Shown here piece by piece: positions 60,636-64,000 of a stretch of 64,000 bases of DNA (its first letter is position 1; each line of letters begins with the position of its first letter). The notes beneath the pieces are model-generated. The model worked only from the letters and a program-made list of their open reading frames with translations. It made no database searches and was not told where the DNA came from. The position numbers and the translations under genes were made by a program. Source of the DNA: Gymnorhina tibicen (lineage: Eukaryota > Chordata > Aves > Passeriformes > Artamidae); NCBI GenBank assembly GCA_013399875.1, contig VXAZ01010927.1:8765-72764 (forward strand), in the 5' to 3' direction.

Positions 60636-63600
60636 TTTCTGGGCAAAAGACAGTGGCCGAATGTGACCTCAGTTAGTTCAATCTTTTTACAGAATTGATT
60701 TATGTTAAGCGTTCTTTTCGTTTTTTTTTTCCCTACTGTGTTTTTGCCAGTAAACTCCTGTGGAAAATGGATATACATGATTTTTAGAGTCACTTTCTGT
60801 TGAACAGCAGCACTAACTTGTAGCTGCCTGCCTGGCTGCTTTACAGATAATTTCAGAGTGATTTGATCACAGAACAAAGCTTACAACTCCTGGACAGAGC
60901 TCACCTCTTTGGGCTCTTTGTCCAAAGGAAGAATCAAAACGTGGACCTTCAGGCATCTGAGAAGCCAACTTTGGCTTCAGTTTGTTTTTTGGTGGGTTTT
61001 TTTGTTTGCTTTCTCTCATTTATCTATGTGAAAAATACATGTTTTAAAACCAGAGCTTAGCAAATTTGACTCCCAAGTATAAAAATTATGAGCACATCAG
61101 AGAAACAAGAAAAGCCCACACCTCATTCTCTCTTTGTAATTCTGAAAACGTGCACATAGAGGAAGAAAAGGTGGCTTTATCAGTTGTGGGAGTCCAGAGT
61201 GCAGGGAACATTTCCCTGCCTGTTTTAAGGAGTTTTACCCCCCTGGACACCCCCCTGGTTTTGACCTTCGTCCATGGAGAAAGCTACCAACTCTCTGGGA
61301 AGAATTTGAACGCACTGCGGTGTGAGCTAGGTGATAGAATATTATGTAAGGTAGCACAGGGTGAAAATATAAAGGTGTTGGGTTTGTTAAAGTAGCAAAT
61401 AGGTAAAAAGCAAAAACTCCAAAATGGAGGATTGTTGTTGTTTTATAACCTCCTTCTTGTTCTTCATGCTACTCCATTTAATGCGGCAAAATTGTTTAAA
61501 GTGTTTGGATAGAAAAATCCGCAGTTCCTGTGGACGTTTTAAAAACATTTGTTGAATATTGGTAGAAAAGTGAAAATATCTGTCGTTTCAAACACTGATT
61601 GGATTGTTTAGCTTTAAAAACGCCGGGTTATCTTGATTTCGGCGGCATTCTGTGCATTTTCCTCAGCGTGCACGTCCCTCTGCTGCACTCCTAACTTTTC
61701 TGATAAGGCTTAATAAACTATCTGAGAGCAGAGAAGGCTGAATGCCCGTTAATTAACCAAAATCCAGGCAAGGACTCAGAAATCCTCCCCCAGCAGGGGA
61801 GGAGTGATTTAAGGCACAGCAAAACTAACAGGTGGGATTCAAAACAGAATCCCACAATCAGTCATTTAATCCAAGCAATCAGGCTGAAATGGAAACAAGG
61901 TTTTCCAAGTTAGAGGCCCCTCATGTTAATACCCTGTTCTAAAGCTTCTAAATAGAAAACAACAACTCAGAACTTTAAAGCAAGTTTTTGATGATCACTC
62001 TTATTTTTGTATATGTCCCTGTTGTCCCAGAAAAACCCAGGAAATGCCTTTCCTAATTCCAGTTCTCTTGAATCCATTGCATTTCAGCTGGTCAGAATCT
62101 TTGCTTTCCCATGTGTCACTGTTTTGCGGTGCAGCACTTTTTTAGTTTGGTAATATTTTCTCTCTTTGGTAGAAAAACTGTGAGATATATACGTATATAT
62201 GCTCAGAGCAAAAAGTTTGTCCTATACTTAGTAGCTTTGTCAGTTTTAATTTTCCTTGAGTTTTCTGATACTGAATTAGGAATGTGATATTTGACAGAAG
62301 CCAATTTTAAGGCAAGACGGGTTTCTTTTGCTATATAATTTCCATAAAGTGAGAGACTTCTTAACATCAACATCTGTAGTGAGGTACCCAATGTAGATGC
62401 TGAGGTTTGGTACCTGCTTATCTTCACAGGGAAACAAAAGAAACAGAGGGAAAATTCAAAATTTAGAGATGCTGACTTTATTATCACTGAAATTCAGTCA
62501 GCCCCTCTGAGAAAAAAATTCCTGCGGGATAAATTTGGCCACATTTTTGCTAATCTTTGATAAAGAACAACATGGAAAAAGAAATCTGCTGTATCAAGCA
62601 TTTTAGATTAATAACATAATCCTTACTGAAATGGGGGATTTGTGACTTCCCCATCCTCCACCCACTTTTCACTGAGGCTGGACCCTAAACCAGAATCTCA
62701 ACCAGTTTCTCACGGTGACCCTTGACTTTTGTGGTCACTGCCTTTGGTTTATGGTCAGTTTCTCTGTCTAGACGAGCTGAGTTCACTGTGCTTGCCCCAC
62801 TGTTTGCTCTGCCTTATTTTCTTTACAAGTATCTTCTCACACACAGGTATTTTCTACTTTAAAACGTTTCAGGATTTTTAACAAATCACAGGAATCTCTA
62901 GGTTACTTCCCTTGCATGCTTGCTTATATTTTATAGCAATTTTGGAAATTAAATGCGAATGCCAGTGATAACTATCTGTTGAATTGCTTTTAGCTTAGAG
63001 AGGAAAAGAAAATAATTATTTTCACCTAAAAAAAATTTTAAATAAAAAATCTAAATATTTTGTGTTTTCACCCGTTGCTTCTTTTTGCGCAAAAGACCTA
63101 AAAAATCACTCTGGCCATTCAAAAGTTGTAAAACTCCTGTTTTTAAAATGCTGTGAACATTGACCTAAGGACTCTGGAACGCAGAAGAAACAGCAATTTA
63201 AGTGAATTTTTCCCCAAAGAAGAAATAAAAATTGTTATGTCAAGCCTAGAGACAGACAGAGAAAGAGAATTTAGAGATAGGGCAACAATATATGTGCACT
63301 TTTCAGGTCCAAAATGGTTTAGTAGACATTATTAATGTGTCTGTCCAGTTCCTCCTGTCTACAGCTGGGATAAGCCTAAGGTCTAAGATTTGTTTCTAGT
63401 TACCAGGGCACTGTATCTCTTCTGCAAATTCTTAACATAAAACTCCTGCAAGTCTCCAAATTGCCCAGTTGAATGTGCAGGATCCAGCTCCAGGTATTGA
63501 TTTTGTTGGTCGAATCTACAATGCCTGCCAATAAACTGCAGCAAAATGAACTGTATGTCATTATGGGGAGAGATAAGGGGGGAAAAAAAGGAGAATTGTG

Positions 63601-64000
63601 TACTTTATTACAGAACTTGCTAAGCGCCCATCCAGCATTTCAGGCTGGTGGAACAATAATAGCTATTTTCAGCCCTTCATTGGAAACTAAGTTCAGGCAC
63701 AGAGTGGTGAGCCTAATCTCAGCTCAATTTTCATTTAATCTTTGGAGTCAAGCAATAAGCACACCGATCAGTTTAAATTTGAATCTCTGGACTATCTGAC
63801 TGAAAATAATTCATCATAAAAGAGACTTTCATACTCGAGAAAAGGCTTCAAAACTTTCTAGAAATTGCAGGAACCAGAGAGCTAACAGGCAGCAATTTTT
63901 ATGCACTCACGGGGAACAAATGATGCAGTCACTTTCCACTGAACCAAGCAGATATTTACAGGAGGGGGACTTTTTTGTAGTTTTACTTTTTATATTCCAG
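60636..64000. other. Unique non-coding sequence to the window end
   Basis: About 3.4 kb with no recognised gene. Frames of 108-109 codons (61066-61395 and 63473-63799) have no recognisable features. An 8-bp hairpin TCCTCCCC/GGGGAGGA lies at 61783-61803. Confidence 0.55.
62185..62200. repeat. 16-bp perfect AT-rich palindrome
   Basis: ATATATACGTATATAT reads the same on both strands and has no spacer. Confidence 0.9.

Noticed and set aside
60612..60645. Stem-loop followed by T-rich sequence as a transcription terminator
   Set aside because: Intrinsic terminators of this kind are bacterial; the window is from a bird.
1..64000. CRISPR arrays, operons, ribosome binding sites, bacterial insertion sequences, tRNA genes
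   Set aside because: No regularly spaced direct repeats, no dense coding and no tRNA-like arms were seen; the sequence is vertebrate.

Overview
The window looks like gene-poor euchromatin from a bird, most likely a songbird. The evidence is several copies of the CR1 LINE (the dominant avian retrotransposon), one solo endogenous-retrovirus LTR, an AT-rich background (I estimate high-30s % GC, not computed), vertebrate-type CpG depletion outside a few islands, and long G/T- or A/C-only low-complexity blocks. The songbird assignment is an inference from the look of the CR1 copies. I recognise no protein-coding gene and no tRNA, rRNA or other known RNA gene. The open frames are short, scattered over both strands, and mostly explained by repeats, low complexity or chance.

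Layout. Bases 1-6.3 kb: unique sequence with one minus-strand CR1 3' end (about 2190-2545) and two splice-bounded segments that could be exons (4060-4135 and 5716-5811). Bases 6365-7434: a solo LTR on the minus strand with TGT...ACA ends, a 5-bp target duplication, a TATA box, a GC box and a polyadenylation signal. Bases 8.0-8.45 kb: an internal CR1 fragment that carries its own G-rich minisatellite. Bases 8.5-27.3 kb: long unique non-coding sequence with microsatellites at 12.1, 17.5 and 17.7 kb, a small CpG cluster at 13.0 kb, an unrecognised 179-codon ORF at 16.1 kb and an A/C-only block at 18.3-18.56 kb. A 30-base assembly gap lies at 27273-27302. Bases 27.6-36 kb: three G/T-only blocks, three more CR1 pieces and a 27-base A run. 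Bases 37.9-38.0 kb: an AT-rich tandem repeat running into a 14-bp perfect hairpin.

The most gene-like signal is a strong CpG island at about 42.18-42.63 kb, with about 57 CpGs in about 445 bp by hand count. It is probably the promoter and first exon of a gene or lncRNA that I cannot name. A weaker CpG-rich patch lies at 55.44-55.69 kb. The rest (43-64 kb) is unique non-coding DNA with a (CCTTTT)n tract at 45.7 kb, a more diverged CR1 at 49.1 kb and small tandem or inverted repeats.

I found no convincing novel biological system. The observations most worth checking are the orphan CpG island, the solo LTR promoter, the CR1-embedded minisatellite, a near-identical inverted CR1 pair 31 kb apart, and the candidate exons.
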